From NCBI RefSeq assembly GCF_050589605.1, contig NZ_JBNGOO010000001.1: a DNA stretch of 64,000 nt; one strand, given 5' to 3'. The stretch comes from Granulosicoccus sp947495035. Its GTDB lineage: Bacteria; Pseudomonadota; Gammaproteobacteria; Granulosicoccales; Granulosicoccaceae. Positions 18,199 through 25,704 of the stretch are shown piece after piece. The notes beneath the pieces are model-generated. The model saw nothing but the letters and a program-made list of their open reading frames with translations, did not search any database and was not told the origin of the DNA. How positions within the stretch are numbered: the stretch's first letter is position 1; each line of letters opens with the position of its first letter. The position numbers and the translations under genes were made by a program.

Positions 18199-19302
18199 GT
18201 GGCTGAGTTTTTCTACGAATACGGGTTGTTTTTTCTCAAGGCGCTGACGTTCGTGATTGCCGTTGTGGCCATCATCATGGCTGTGGTAGCGGCCGCCATG
18301 CGCAGCCGTGACATGGATGGTGGTGGTTCGGAAGGGCATATCGAGATCCGCAAATACAATGAGCGTCTGGAGGACATGCGGGAGGCTCTGTCCTTCTCCC
18401 TGATGGAGCCGTTCGAACGCAAGCTGGCCGAGAAGGAGAAGAAGGCTGCAGACAAGGCCGAGAAGAAGGCAGCCAGGAAGGCGGCCAAGAAGGCGAGCAA
18501 GCAACGCGGCGAGGGTGAGACCATCCTGGTCGAGAAGGGGCGTTCGCGGTTGTATGTACTGGATTTCGACGGTGATATTCGTGCCACAGAAGTCGACAAG
18601 CTGCGCCGCGAGATTACTGCTGTATTGACCACAGCCACGTCCGACGACGAGGTGCTTGTACGACTGGAGAGCGGTGGTGGCATGGTGACATCCTATGGTC
18701 TGGCTGCTTCGCAACTGGATCGTATCCGCGACAGGAAGGTGCCCTTGACCGTTTGTGTGGACAAGGTGGCTGCCAGCGGCGGTTACATGATGGCTTGCGT
18801 GGCAGACAAGCTGGTGGCTGCACCTTTCGCCGTGCTCGGTTCCATCGGTGTGGTTGCACAGATTCCCAACTTTCATCGCCTGCTGAAGGAACACAATATC
18901 GACTTCGAGATGCTCACGGCGGGCAAGTACAAGCGCACGCTGACTCTGTTCGGAGAAAACACGGATGAAGGTCGGCAGAAGTTCATCGAGGATATCGAGC
19001 GCATTCACGGGCAGTTCAAGGACTATGTCAGCAAACGCCGCCCGAAACTCGACATCGAACAGGTGGCAACCGGTGAGATCTGGTCCGGACAGGACACGCT
19101 GGATCTGCATCTCGCGGACAAGCTGTCCACCAGTGATCAGTACCTGATCGACGCCTGTGAAGAGCGCGATGTACTGATGGTCAGCTTCAAGGCCAGGAAG
19201 AATCTGATGGAGCGATTTTCCATGGGTGTACAGAATACGGTCGATGGAGTGCTGCTGAAGTGGTTCGATCGTCTGATGAAGAGCCGGTTTTCCATCGGTT
19301 AG
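18199..19302 (+). CDS. sohB: Inner-membrane peptidase SohB (S49 family)
   Basis: A 367-residue serine protease of the signal-peptide-peptidase family. A TM helix (about residues 8-35) is followed by a Lys-rich charged coil (EKKAADKAEKKAARKAAKKA), then the S49 core. The Ser nucleophile sits in AASGGYMMACVADKL with the GSIGVV segment, and the catalytic Lys in GKYKRTLTLFGENTDEGR. The GTG at 18199 was chosen because AGGGG lies about eight bases upstream; the ATG at 18148 has no such signal. E. coli SohB is 349 residues. It probably degrades membrane-released peptides. Confidence 0.93.
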   Translation: MAEFFYEYGLFFLKALTFVIAVVAIIMAVVAAAMRSRDMDGGGSEGHIEIRKYNERLEDMREALSFSLMEPFERKLAEKEKKAADKAEKKAARKAAKKASKQRGEGETILVEKGRSRLYVLDFDGDIRATEVDKLRREITAVLTTATSDDEVLVRLESGGGMVTSYGLAASQLDRIRDRKVPLTVCVDKVAASGGYMMACVADKLVAAPFAVLGSIGVVAQIPNFHRLLKEHNIDFEMLTAGKYKRTLTLFGENTDEGRQKFIEDIERIHGQFKDYVSKRRPKLDIEQVATGEIWSGQDTLDLHLADKLSTSDQYLIDACEERDVLMVSFKARKNLMERFSMGVQNTVDGVLLKWFDRLMKSRFSIG

Positions 19303-19482
19303 AGCCTGCGGGCGCGACTGTATTCACCGATCAATCGCGTTTCCGGTTGGCGTCTTCAGGTCTCATTGAGCTTGGCGAGGGTATCCCGATTCAAGGTGCG
19401 GGGACTGGTGGCCGTTACATGAAGACCACCGACTGTCCATCAAGGGTCACGGTGTGTCTGTTGCCAGAGCCGAGAACCGAGT

Positions 19483-20649
19483 ATGCATTTCACACTGGAA
19501 GAACTGGGTCTGGTCGATGCCCCTGCCGAGCAGGAATTCGATAATCTGACCTGTCTGGCTTCCGAACTGCTGGATGTTCCGGTGGCCCATGTCTCGGTGG
19601 CCGATTTCAGGAAGAAGCGAATTTTCTACAAGAGCCAGTCAGGACACCCGGATGAACTGGCGGCCAGTCGTGAGTTGCCGATGGAGCTGACCTACTGTCA
19701 GCATGTGCCACTGACTGGTGCCCCGGTGGTCGTGTCCGATGCCCGCTTGCACCCTCTGCTGGTGGGCACGCCAGCCCTGTCCGAGGGACAACCCCTGGCT
19801 TATCTGGGCATTCCGGTAGAGGCTCCGGGCGGCAAGGTCATTGGTGGTCTGTGCATGATGCAGCCCGAGGAACGTCGCTGGACACCGGCGGAAATCGGTA
19901 GAGCGCAGAAGATTGCCGGATGCGTTTCCGACCTGATACGTCTGAAGACAGCCCGATTGAGCAGTGAGCGATTGCGTCGTGAGCAGCGCGAATTTACCTA
20001 CGCGATCTCGCACGATCTGCAATCACCCGCCAATACTCTGAAGATGATCTTCGGCGAGCTGGCTTGTGAGGAAGATTCCATGAGCAGCGATGCTCGGATG
20101 TTCGTCGAAACGGGTCTGGCCACCGTGGAACGCATGGGCGTACAGGTGCAGGATGTGCTGACCTATTCACGGACCGTGGATGCTCCCATCAAGGTCGATT
20201 CCATCGACTTGAACAGCCTGGTGAAGGCCATTGTGTCGGATCTGGCTGCAGACGTACGCGCTGCCTGCGCGACAGTGGAGTTGGGTGATCTGCCAGCTGT
20301 GCAGGGTGATGCCATGCAGTTGCGCATGCTGTTTCAGAACCTGATTGCCAACGCACTGAAGTTTCGTCACAACGAGCGTGACCACCAGGTCTCTGTCTAC
20401 GCCACAAGACATGCTCAGGGGTATCGGATAACAGTCGAGGACAATGGCATCGGCATTCGCGAAGCCGATCAGGAAAAGGTGTTCGGTCTGTTCAATCGAC
20501 TCAATCTGCGAGATCAGTACGGGGGCACCGGTATCGGGCTTTCGCTGTGTCAGCGCGTTGCGGAAAACCATCATCTGGCCATCGAAGTGATATCCGATGG
20601 GCACAGTGGTACGACCTTTTCACTGGAATTTCCGGGAGCACAGCCATGA
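19483..20649 (+). CDS. Soluble GAF-domain sensor histidine kinase
   Basis: A 388-residue cytosolic kinase without membrane segments. An N-terminal GAF domain (about residues 15-155) precedes the dimerisation helix, with the phosphorylated His at about 177 (ISHDLQSPANTL). The HATPase domain has FQNLIANALKFR (N box), VEDNGIGI (G1), VFGLFNRL (F box) and GGTGIGLSLC (G2). The layout resembles cyanobacterial-phytochrome-type kinases lacking a chromophore Cys signature. Its stop overlaps the start of a single-domain response regulator (ATGA), the usual partner arrangement. The signal is unknown. Confidence 0.9.
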   Translation: MHFTLEELGLVDAPAEQEFDNLTCLASELLDVPVAHVSVADFRKKRIFYKSQSGHPDELAASRELPMELTYCQHVPLTGAPVVVSDARLHPLLVGTPALSEGQPLAYLGIPVEAPGGKVIGGLCMMQPEERRWTPAEIGRAQKIAGCVSDLIRLKTARLSSERLRREQREFTYAISHDLQSPANTLKMIFGELACEEDSMSSDARMFVETGLATVERMGVQVQDVLTYSRTVDAPIKVDSIDLNSLVKAIVSDLAADVRAACATVELGDLPAVQGDAMQLRMLFQNLIANALKFRHNERDHQVSVYATRHAQGYRITVEDNGIGIREADQEKVFGLFNRLNLRDQYGGTGIGLSLCQRVAENHHLAIEVISDGHSGTTFSLEFPGAQP

Positions 20650-21056
20650 CAGGGATTCCGCTGATAAAGACCGTTATCACCATCGATGATGAACCGGTTG
20701 ATCAGATGATCTACAAGCGCGTACTGAAGCGTTCGGGGATCGTGCAAACCGTCATGGATTTTCAGCTTGCCGAAGAGGCTCTGAACTACTTTCGCAAGGA
20801 TGATCATGTAAAGCCGGACATCATCTTTCTCGACATTCACATGCCGAGAATGAACGGTTTCGAGTTTCTGGACCAGGCCATCGCGGAGTTCGGTCAGGAG
20901 TTCGCCGAGAGTGTCGTCATCATGCTGACAACATCACTCGATCCCGCAGATCGCGAGAGAGCCAGTCGCTATCCCATGGTGCTGGATTATCTCAGCAAGC
21001 CCCTGACGGTAGAGAACGTACAGCTGGCAGCCCGTTATCTGACGAAAGCAGCGTGA
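20646..21056 (+). CDS. Single-domain response regulator (Rcp1-like)
   Basis: A 136-residue receiver domain with no output domain. The acidic pair is in TIDDEP, the phospho-acceptor Asp is about residue 63 (IIFLDIHMP), a Thr lies in MLTTS, and the Lys is in YLSKPL. ATG at 20646 overlaps the kinase stop, which decides the start over the longer open frame. It would relay phosphate from the GAF kinase to another protein or act by protein-protein contact. An imperfect hairpin (CAGCGG 21093-21098 with CCGCTG 21107-21112) follows the gene. Confidence 0.92.
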   Translation: MTGIPLIKTVITIDDEPVDQMIYKRVLKRSGIVQTVMDFQLAEEALNYFRKDDHVKPDIIFLDIHMPRMNGFEFLDQAIAEFGQEFAESVVIMLTTSLDPADRERASRYPMVLDYLSKPLTVENVQLAARYLTKAA

Positions 21057-21167
21057 AGCCGCTGGCGCGAGCCGGTAGTCCTTACAAAATCCCAGCGGGC
21101 TGATAGCCGCTGCCGGGCACTTCGCTACAGTGATGAGTGATCGACTCTCACTCGGCGACAGGAGCTC

Positions 21168-22544
21168 ATGATGTCCGGCATGCAATCCGTGAACCCGGCA
21201 ACGGGAAAGACAGAACAGCAGTTCGATCTGCTGGATGCAGACGCGATCGATGTGGCGCTGGAAAAATCCCATCAGGCTTTCCGGCAGGGGCTTTCGCTGA
21301 GTCTGGATGAACGCGCAGTGAAGATGCGCAAGGCGGCGGAATTGCTGCGTCACGAGAAGGAGAGTCTGGGTCGACTGATGACACAGGAGATGGGCAAGAC
21401 TCTCGCCAGCGCGATGGCGGAGGTCGAGAAATGTGCCCTGGCCTGTGACTACTACGCCCGGGAAACATCGACAATTCTGGCTGATCGCAAGCTGGTGGAT
21501 GGCGATAATGACAGCTATGTGCGTTATCTGCCCGTGGGGCCGGTGTTGGCAGTCATGCCGTGGAATTTTCCGTTCTGGCAGGTCTTCCGTTTTGCAGCTC
21601 CGGCACTCATGGCGGGCAATACCGGGTTGCTCAAGCATGCTTCCAATGTGCCTCGTTGTGCATTGGCCATCGAGGATATCCTTGCCAGAGCGGGATTTCC
21701 GGAAGGTGCCTTTCAGACACTGCTGATCAGTTCAGGGCAGGTCGAGAGCATTCTGAAGGACGATCGTGTGCGGGCGGCCACGGTGACCGGTTCCGAAGGG
21801 GCGGGTGCCGCTGTGGCCAGTAGTTGTGGTCAACAGATCAAGCCGACCGTGCTGGAGCTGGGCGGATCGGATCCGTTCATTGTCATGCCATCTGCCGACA
21901 TCGACAAGGCGGTGGAAACGGCGGTCAAGGCGCGCACGATCAACAATGGACAGTCCTGTATCGCCGCCAAACGCTTCATCGTGCATGCCGATATCCACGA
22001 CGATTTCCGGGACCGCTTTGTGGCCGGTTTTGCCGCACTGGTGGTGGGCGATCCCATGGATGAAAATACCGATATCGGGCCACTGGCCCTGCCGCAGATC
22101 CGGGATGAATTGCATCGCCAGGTCGAAGAGTCGGTCGCCGCAGGCGCCACCCGACTGACCGGTGCCCGGCCCATTGATGGCGAGGGAAATTTCTACCAGC
22201 CCGGCATCCTGGCCGATATACCCGCAGACTCACCGGCAGCCACCGAAGAGCTGTTCGGTCCGGTCGCTCTGCTGTTCAAGGCTGACTCCATTGACGATGC
22301 CATTCACCTCGCCAATGATTCGCGGTTCGGTCTGGGTTCCTGCATCTGGTCGAACGAGCAGGCGGAAATCGATGAGGCCATCAATCGCCTGCAGGCCGGG
22401 TCGACCTTCGTCAATGCCATGGTCTCTTCGGATCCGGCGCGACCCTTCGGTGGTGTCAAGGACTCGGGTTACGGGCGCGAGCTGTCAGCGGATGGCATGC
22501 TGGCATTCATGAATGCCAAGACGGTGCTGATTGCAACCGAGTAA
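21168..22544 (+). CDS. NAD(P)-dependent aldehyde dehydrogenase, succinate-semialdehyde dehydrogenase type
   Basis: A 458-residue ALDH. The active-site Glu lies in LELGGSDPFIV and the catalytic Cys in NNGQSCIAAKRF. MPWNFPFWQVFRFAAPALMAGN is the cofactor-binding region. The compact length and FEKCAL-type segment (VEKCALACDYYA) fit the GabD1/Sad group that oxidises succinic semialdehyde to succinate. It stands alone: the 7-bp repeat array follows it and the signalling pair precedes it. A TACAGT hexamer at 21126 could be a -10 element. Other short-chain aldehydes are possible substrates. Confidence 0.9.
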   Translation: MMSGMQSVNPATGKTEQQFDLLDADAIDVALEKSHQAFRQGLSLSLDERAVKMRKAAELLRHEKESLGRLMTQEMGKTLASAMAEVEKCALACDYYARETSTILADRKLVDGDNDSYVRYLPVGPVLAVMPWNFPFWQVFRFAAPALMAGNTGLLKHASNVPRCALAIEDILARAGFPEGAFQTLLISSGQVESILKDDRVRAATVTGSEGAGAAVASSCGQQIKPTVLELGGSDPFIVMPSADIDKAVETAVKARTINNGQSCIAAKRFIVHADIHDDFRDRFVAGFAALVVGDPMDENTDIGPLALPQIRDELHRQVEESVAAGATRLTGARPIDGEGNFYQPGILADIPADSPAATEELFGPVALLFKADSIDDAIHLANDSRFGLGSCIWSNEQAEIDEAINRLQAGSTFVNAMVSSDPARPFGGVKDSGYGRELSADGMLAFMNAKTVLIATE

Positions 22545-22560
22545 GGACGATACCCTGTCT

Positions 22561-22721
22561 GACAGCTGACAGCCGACAGCCGACAGCCGACAGCCGACAG
22601 CCGACAGCCGACAGCCGACAGCCGACAGCCGGGAGCCGGGAGACGAGAATCGAAAGCCGAAAGTCGGGAGTCGGGAGTCGGGAGTCGGGAGTCGGGAGTC
22701 GGGAGCCGGGAGCCGGGAGCC
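22561..22721. repeat. Array of 23 in-phase 7-bp tandem repeats
   Basis: Exactly 161 bases in 23 heptamers of consensus G-R-S-A-G-Y-C. Units 1-10 are GACAGCT/GACAGCC (22561-22630). Units 11-15 are diverged (GGGAGCC, GGGAGAC, GAGAATC, GAAAGCC, GAAAGTC). Units 16-20 are GGGAGTC and units 21-23 GGGAGCC. The period never slips. The array lies 16 bases after the aldehyde dehydrogenase stop. The repeats make the apparent minus-strand reading frame here an artefact. Confidence 0.95.
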
Positions 22722-22980
22722 GGTAATGCGCGGGTATCACCTTGCGAAGTGTCAATGTCTCCCTCCGGAACGCTCAGCGAACCGTCCCGCGATCGACTCC
22801 ATCTGCTCAGGCGCGTTTGCGTTGCCAGTGGTGAGCCGGACGGAAAGCATGGTCATGGCTGTCGGAAATGGGTTAGCGTAACGGCATGACAGCGGATGGG
22901 ATGGATTTGCCACCGCGATTTTCAGCTCATTCCGTGCGGTCATGGGCTGTCTGCCATTGTCGACAGAACCGAGGACGCTT
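22722..22980. other. Intergenic region upstream of the QseBC-like pair
   Basis: About 260 bases with no credible gene. It should contain the promoter of the two-component operon; a GAGGA ribosome-binding site occurs just before the GTG at 22981. I saw no strong promoter consensus and no further repeats. Confidence 0.35.
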
Positions 22981-23637
22981 GTGCGCATACTGCTGGTTGA
23001 AGATGATCCCCTGATCGGTCATGGCGTTTCGCAATCGCTGCTTGAAGCCAGTCATGCCTGCGAGTGGGTGAAGGATGGCAAGGCTGCCATGGCAGCCTTG
23101 AACGACGAGGGTTTCGATGCCGTCTTGCTGGATCTGGGGCTTCCGGGGATGGATGGTACCGCCGTCCTGCAGCAGCTGCGTGCACGTGGCAAGGACGTTC
23201 CGGTCATCATCATCACTGCCCGGGATGGTGTGCAGGATCGCATTCAGGGCCTGGATCTCGGGGCTGACGATTATCTGGTCAAGCCGTTCTCACTGGGCGA
23301 GCTGCAGGCTCGGCTGCGCGCCGTGGCGCGTCGTCATGCAGGGTCGGGAAGTCCACAACTGGCAACGGCCAGGGTGCAGCTGAATCCGGCCACGGCAATG
23401 GCTCGCGGCGAGTCCGGGGAAGTTGCCCTGTCTGCCCGTGAACTGGCACTGTTGCAAGCCCTCATGTATCGGCCGGGCCAGGTCTTGTCCAGAGAGCAAC
23501 TCGAAGCGCATGTGTACAACCAGGGCGAAGAAGTGGCCAGCAACGCCCTCGAGGTGGTGATTCACGGCTTGAGGAGAAAGCTGGGCAAACAGGCCATCAG
23601 AAACATTCGTGGTCTTGGCTGGATGGTTGAAAAATGA
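22981..23637 (+). CDS. OmpR/PhoB-family response regulator (QseB/PmrA-like)
   Basis: A 218-residue regulator. The receiver has LVEDD at the N-terminus, phospho-acceptor Asp at about 51 (LLDLGLPGMDG), and the conserved Lys in DYLVKPF. A winged-helix DNA-binding domain follows (SARELALLQALMYRPGQVLSREQLE...NALEVVIHGLRRKLG). The GTG at 22981 was chosen because it gives the standard VRILLVEDD start and has GAGGA upstream. The TGA overlaps the kinase ATG. It probably controls genes in response to the adjacent membrane kinase; targets cannot be read here. Confidence 0.93.
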   Translation: MRILLVEDDPLIGHGVSQSLLEASHACEWVKDGKAAMAALNDEGFDAVLLDLGLPGMDGTAVLQQLRARGKDVPVIIITARDGVQDRIQGLDLGADDYLVKPFSLGELQARLRAVARRHAGSGSPQLATARVQLNPATAMARGESGEVALSARELALLQALMYRPGQVLSREQLEAHVYNQGEEVASNALEVVIHGLRRKLGKQAIRNIRGLGWMVEK

Positions 23638-24923
23638 AGCGAAGATCGCTGCAGGCAGATCTGAGTCGCTGGTTGTTCGTCGCAAGTCTGGCTTGTGCTG
23701 TCGTCGGTGGCTTGCTGTCTGCGGGCCTGGCGTATCTGAGTGCCGAGGAGATGCAGGACGCCATGCTGCTGGAGGTTGCTCGGTGGGTGCCCGACGGGGG
23801 GAATCAGGGCAATTTCTGGGCTCGTGAACGGGACGATGAGCAGGTGCTGGTGCAGACACTCGGCAAACGGGGCTATCTGAGACTGTCGGAAACACTCAAG
23901 CCCGGGTTTCACGACATCGAAGCGCGTGATGACTTCTGGCGAGTGCTTGTCATCAGGCCGGAAGATGGTCGTGCGCCCTATGCTGTTGCCCAGCAAACCG
24001 AACTGCGAGAGGAGCTTGCCGGCAAGAATGCGCTGTATGCGTTGTTTCCGGTCGTTGTGCTGGCTATCGGTTTTTTCCTGATTGCGCGCTGGGTTCTGTC
24101 GAGGGGTCTGAAGCCGGTACGCAAGCTGGCGGCAGAGATCGACTCGCGCGAGGCCCTGTCCCTGGCGCCACTATCCGACCGGGGGATCGCAGAGGAAATT
24201 CTGCCCTTTACCCGGGCCATCAATCGGCTGCTGGGACGTACCCGCAAGGATATCCGCAAGCAGCAGCGTTTCATCGCCGATGCCGCTCATGAGATGCGCA
24301 CGCCGGTTGCAGGCCTGAATATCCTGGCTGAGAACGTCTGTCGTGACGACACGCAGCAGAACCAGGTATTGATGAGACAGGGCCTGAAGCGCCTGGAATC
24401 TCTGGTGGCACAGTTGCTGGACCTGGCCCGCCTGCAGTTCAACGATCAGGCTCATGTAGCAATAGTGAATGCCGATGATCTGCTTCGAGAAGTCATCGCC
24501 AGCGTCTATCCGTTGGCCATGGAGCGTCCGGTTGATCTTGGTGTGGTGCAGATCGAGAACATCAAAGTCGAAGACTTCGACCATGGCCTGTCGAAGATCT
24601 TCCGCAATGGACTGAGTAATGCCATTCGTCACATTCCGGCAAACGGACAGATCAATGTCAGTCTCTTCACGCAAGGCTCGTACATGATTTTCCGAGTGGA
24701 CGATAGCGGTCCGGGTATCGACCCTGCGGCGCTGGAGTCGGTGTTCGAGCCCTTTGACAGAGGTGCTCGGGCAGGTAATGAAGGCAATGGACTGGGCCTT
24801 GCCATCGCCAGCCAGGTCGCTGCCGTAGCAGGTGGCGAGTTGAAGGTGGAAAACCTGGCTGGACAGGGTCTCAGGTACGAGTACCGGCAACAGAGGGTTG
24901 AACTACTGTCAACGCCTGCCTAA
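23634..24923 (+). CDS. Membrane sensor histidine kinase (QseC-like)
   Basis: A 429-residue kinase. TM1 is about residues 13-36, a periplasmic loop about 37-134, and TM2 about 135-154, then a HAMP-like linker. The phosphorylated His is about 219 (ADAAHEMRTP). The ATP-binding domain has FRNGLSNAIRH (N box), VDDSGPGI (G1), VFEPFDRG (F box) and GNGLGLAI (G2). The unusually short periplasmic loop resembles QseC/PmrB-type sensors. ATGA overlap with the regulator gene shows translational coupling. Confidence 0.93.
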   Translation: MKRRSLQADLSRWLFVASLACAVVGGLLSAGLAYLSAEEMQDAMLLEVARWVPDGGNQGNFWARERDDEQVLVQTLGKRGYLRLSETLKPGFHDIEARDDFWRVLVIRPEDGRAPYAVAQQTELREELAGKNALYALFPVVVLAIGFFLIARWVLSRGLKPVRKLAAEIDSREALSLAPLSDRGIAEEILPFTRAINRLLGRTRKDIRKQQRFIADAAHEMRTPVAGLNILAENVCRDDTQQNQVLMRQGLKRLESLVAQLLDLARLQFNDQAHVAIVNADDLLREVIASVYPLAMERPVDLGVVQIENIKVEDFDHGLSKIFRNGLSNAIRHIPANGQINVSLFTQGSYMIFRVDDSGPGIDPAALESVFEPFDRGARAGNEGNGLGLAIASQVAAVAGGELKVENLAGQGLRYEYRQQRVELLSTPA

Positions 24924-25019
24924 TTTTCACCTAAGTTGCATGCCGTAGATTGATGGGTGTCGGAAAGCAGAGTCTTTCCGGAACAAGTAATCAATCATCT
25001 GAAGAGGAAATGCAAGACA

Positions 25020-25301
25020 ATGACTCACTCAAGCGTGAACATGGAAATCAACCCGAACAAGGTGTGGAGTGACATGCCTTTGGGGGCGAAAATCGCCGGT
25101 GGTCTGGTGGCAGCGGCCTTGATGGCTGCCAGTCTGGTCGCCAGTGTGTTTCTGGCGGGGGCCGCACTGTTTGCCGCCCTGGTCATGGTGCTGTACGGCC
25201 TGATGACCCGGAAGGGCAAGAGCGGCGAGAATCCGGTTGTGGATGGTGATGTCCGGCACTCGTCGGATATCCGGCAGAGTGACATTCAGCAGGCTCCATA
25301 G
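25020..25301 (+). CDS. Small hydrophobic membrane protein of unknown function
   Basis: A 93-residue protein with a hydrophobic, Ala-rich core (about residues 26-63, probably two TM helices) between a short polar N-terminus and a charged tail (TRKGKSGENP). I do not recognise the family. ATG at 25020 was preferred over the frame beginning at 24957 because AGAGGAAA lies about 10 bases upstream. A 7-bp hairpin (CGGAAAG/CTTTCCG, 24961-24980) lies in its leader. It follows the QseBC-like pair and may be a target of it (inference). Confidence 0.6.
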   Translation: MTHSSVNMEINPNKVWSDMPLGAKIAGGLVAAALMAASLVASVFLAGAALFAALVMVLYGLMTRKGKSGENPVVDGDVRHSSDIRQSDIQQAP

Positions 25302-25704
25302 TCGGTGGTTTGTGATTGCCTCGCATGTGCAGATCGACGGTCTGGGACGTCCGGTAATCGGGCAACGGGTTCTGCCGGGCATTCCACTGGCTCGGCAGGA
25401 GCTGTTCACAGGCCGCAGCGACCAGGCCCGGGTGGCTGGTCGCTCTGCCGACATTCGTGTCCTTGAAGGCTGATTCGTCGTCGCCAGCAATGGCAGATCC
25501 CTTGGCACGGTTCGCTGAGTGATGAGGCTGACGTGATATCAGTGGATACCAGCAGTAACGGGCGTCACCACATCGTGTAGATCCCGCCTCGCATTCGGGC
25601 TGACGCGGTTCATGGAGTAGTATCGAGGATTGAAACTCGGGGCGTTCGCCTGGTCAGACTGGCAGAGGACGCCGTCCTGGAACTTTCCACACGGGGAAAT
25701 GATC
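25302..25704. other. About 400-base region upstream of acnA
   Basis: It presumably contains the acnA promoter. A 53-codon frame from GTG 25312 to 25473 has plausible codon use but no recognisable similarity and no good start signal, so it is not called as a gene. Nothing else stands out. Confidence 0.35.

Noticed and set aside
22507..22755. 82-residue minus-strand frame with repeating SRLP/SAVGCR units
   Set aside because: The repeats come from the 7-bp tandem array being read in rotating frames; it is not a protein gene.
24961..24980. Hairpin CGGAAAG/CTTTCCG after the QseC-like gene as a terminator
   Set aside because: The stem is short and followed by GAACAAG instead of a T-run. It may be incidental or part of the next gene's leader.
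25312..25473. 53-codon frame upstream of acnA
   Set aside because: Codon use is acceptable, but there is no good start signal, no similarity I recognise, and it sits in a likely promoter region.
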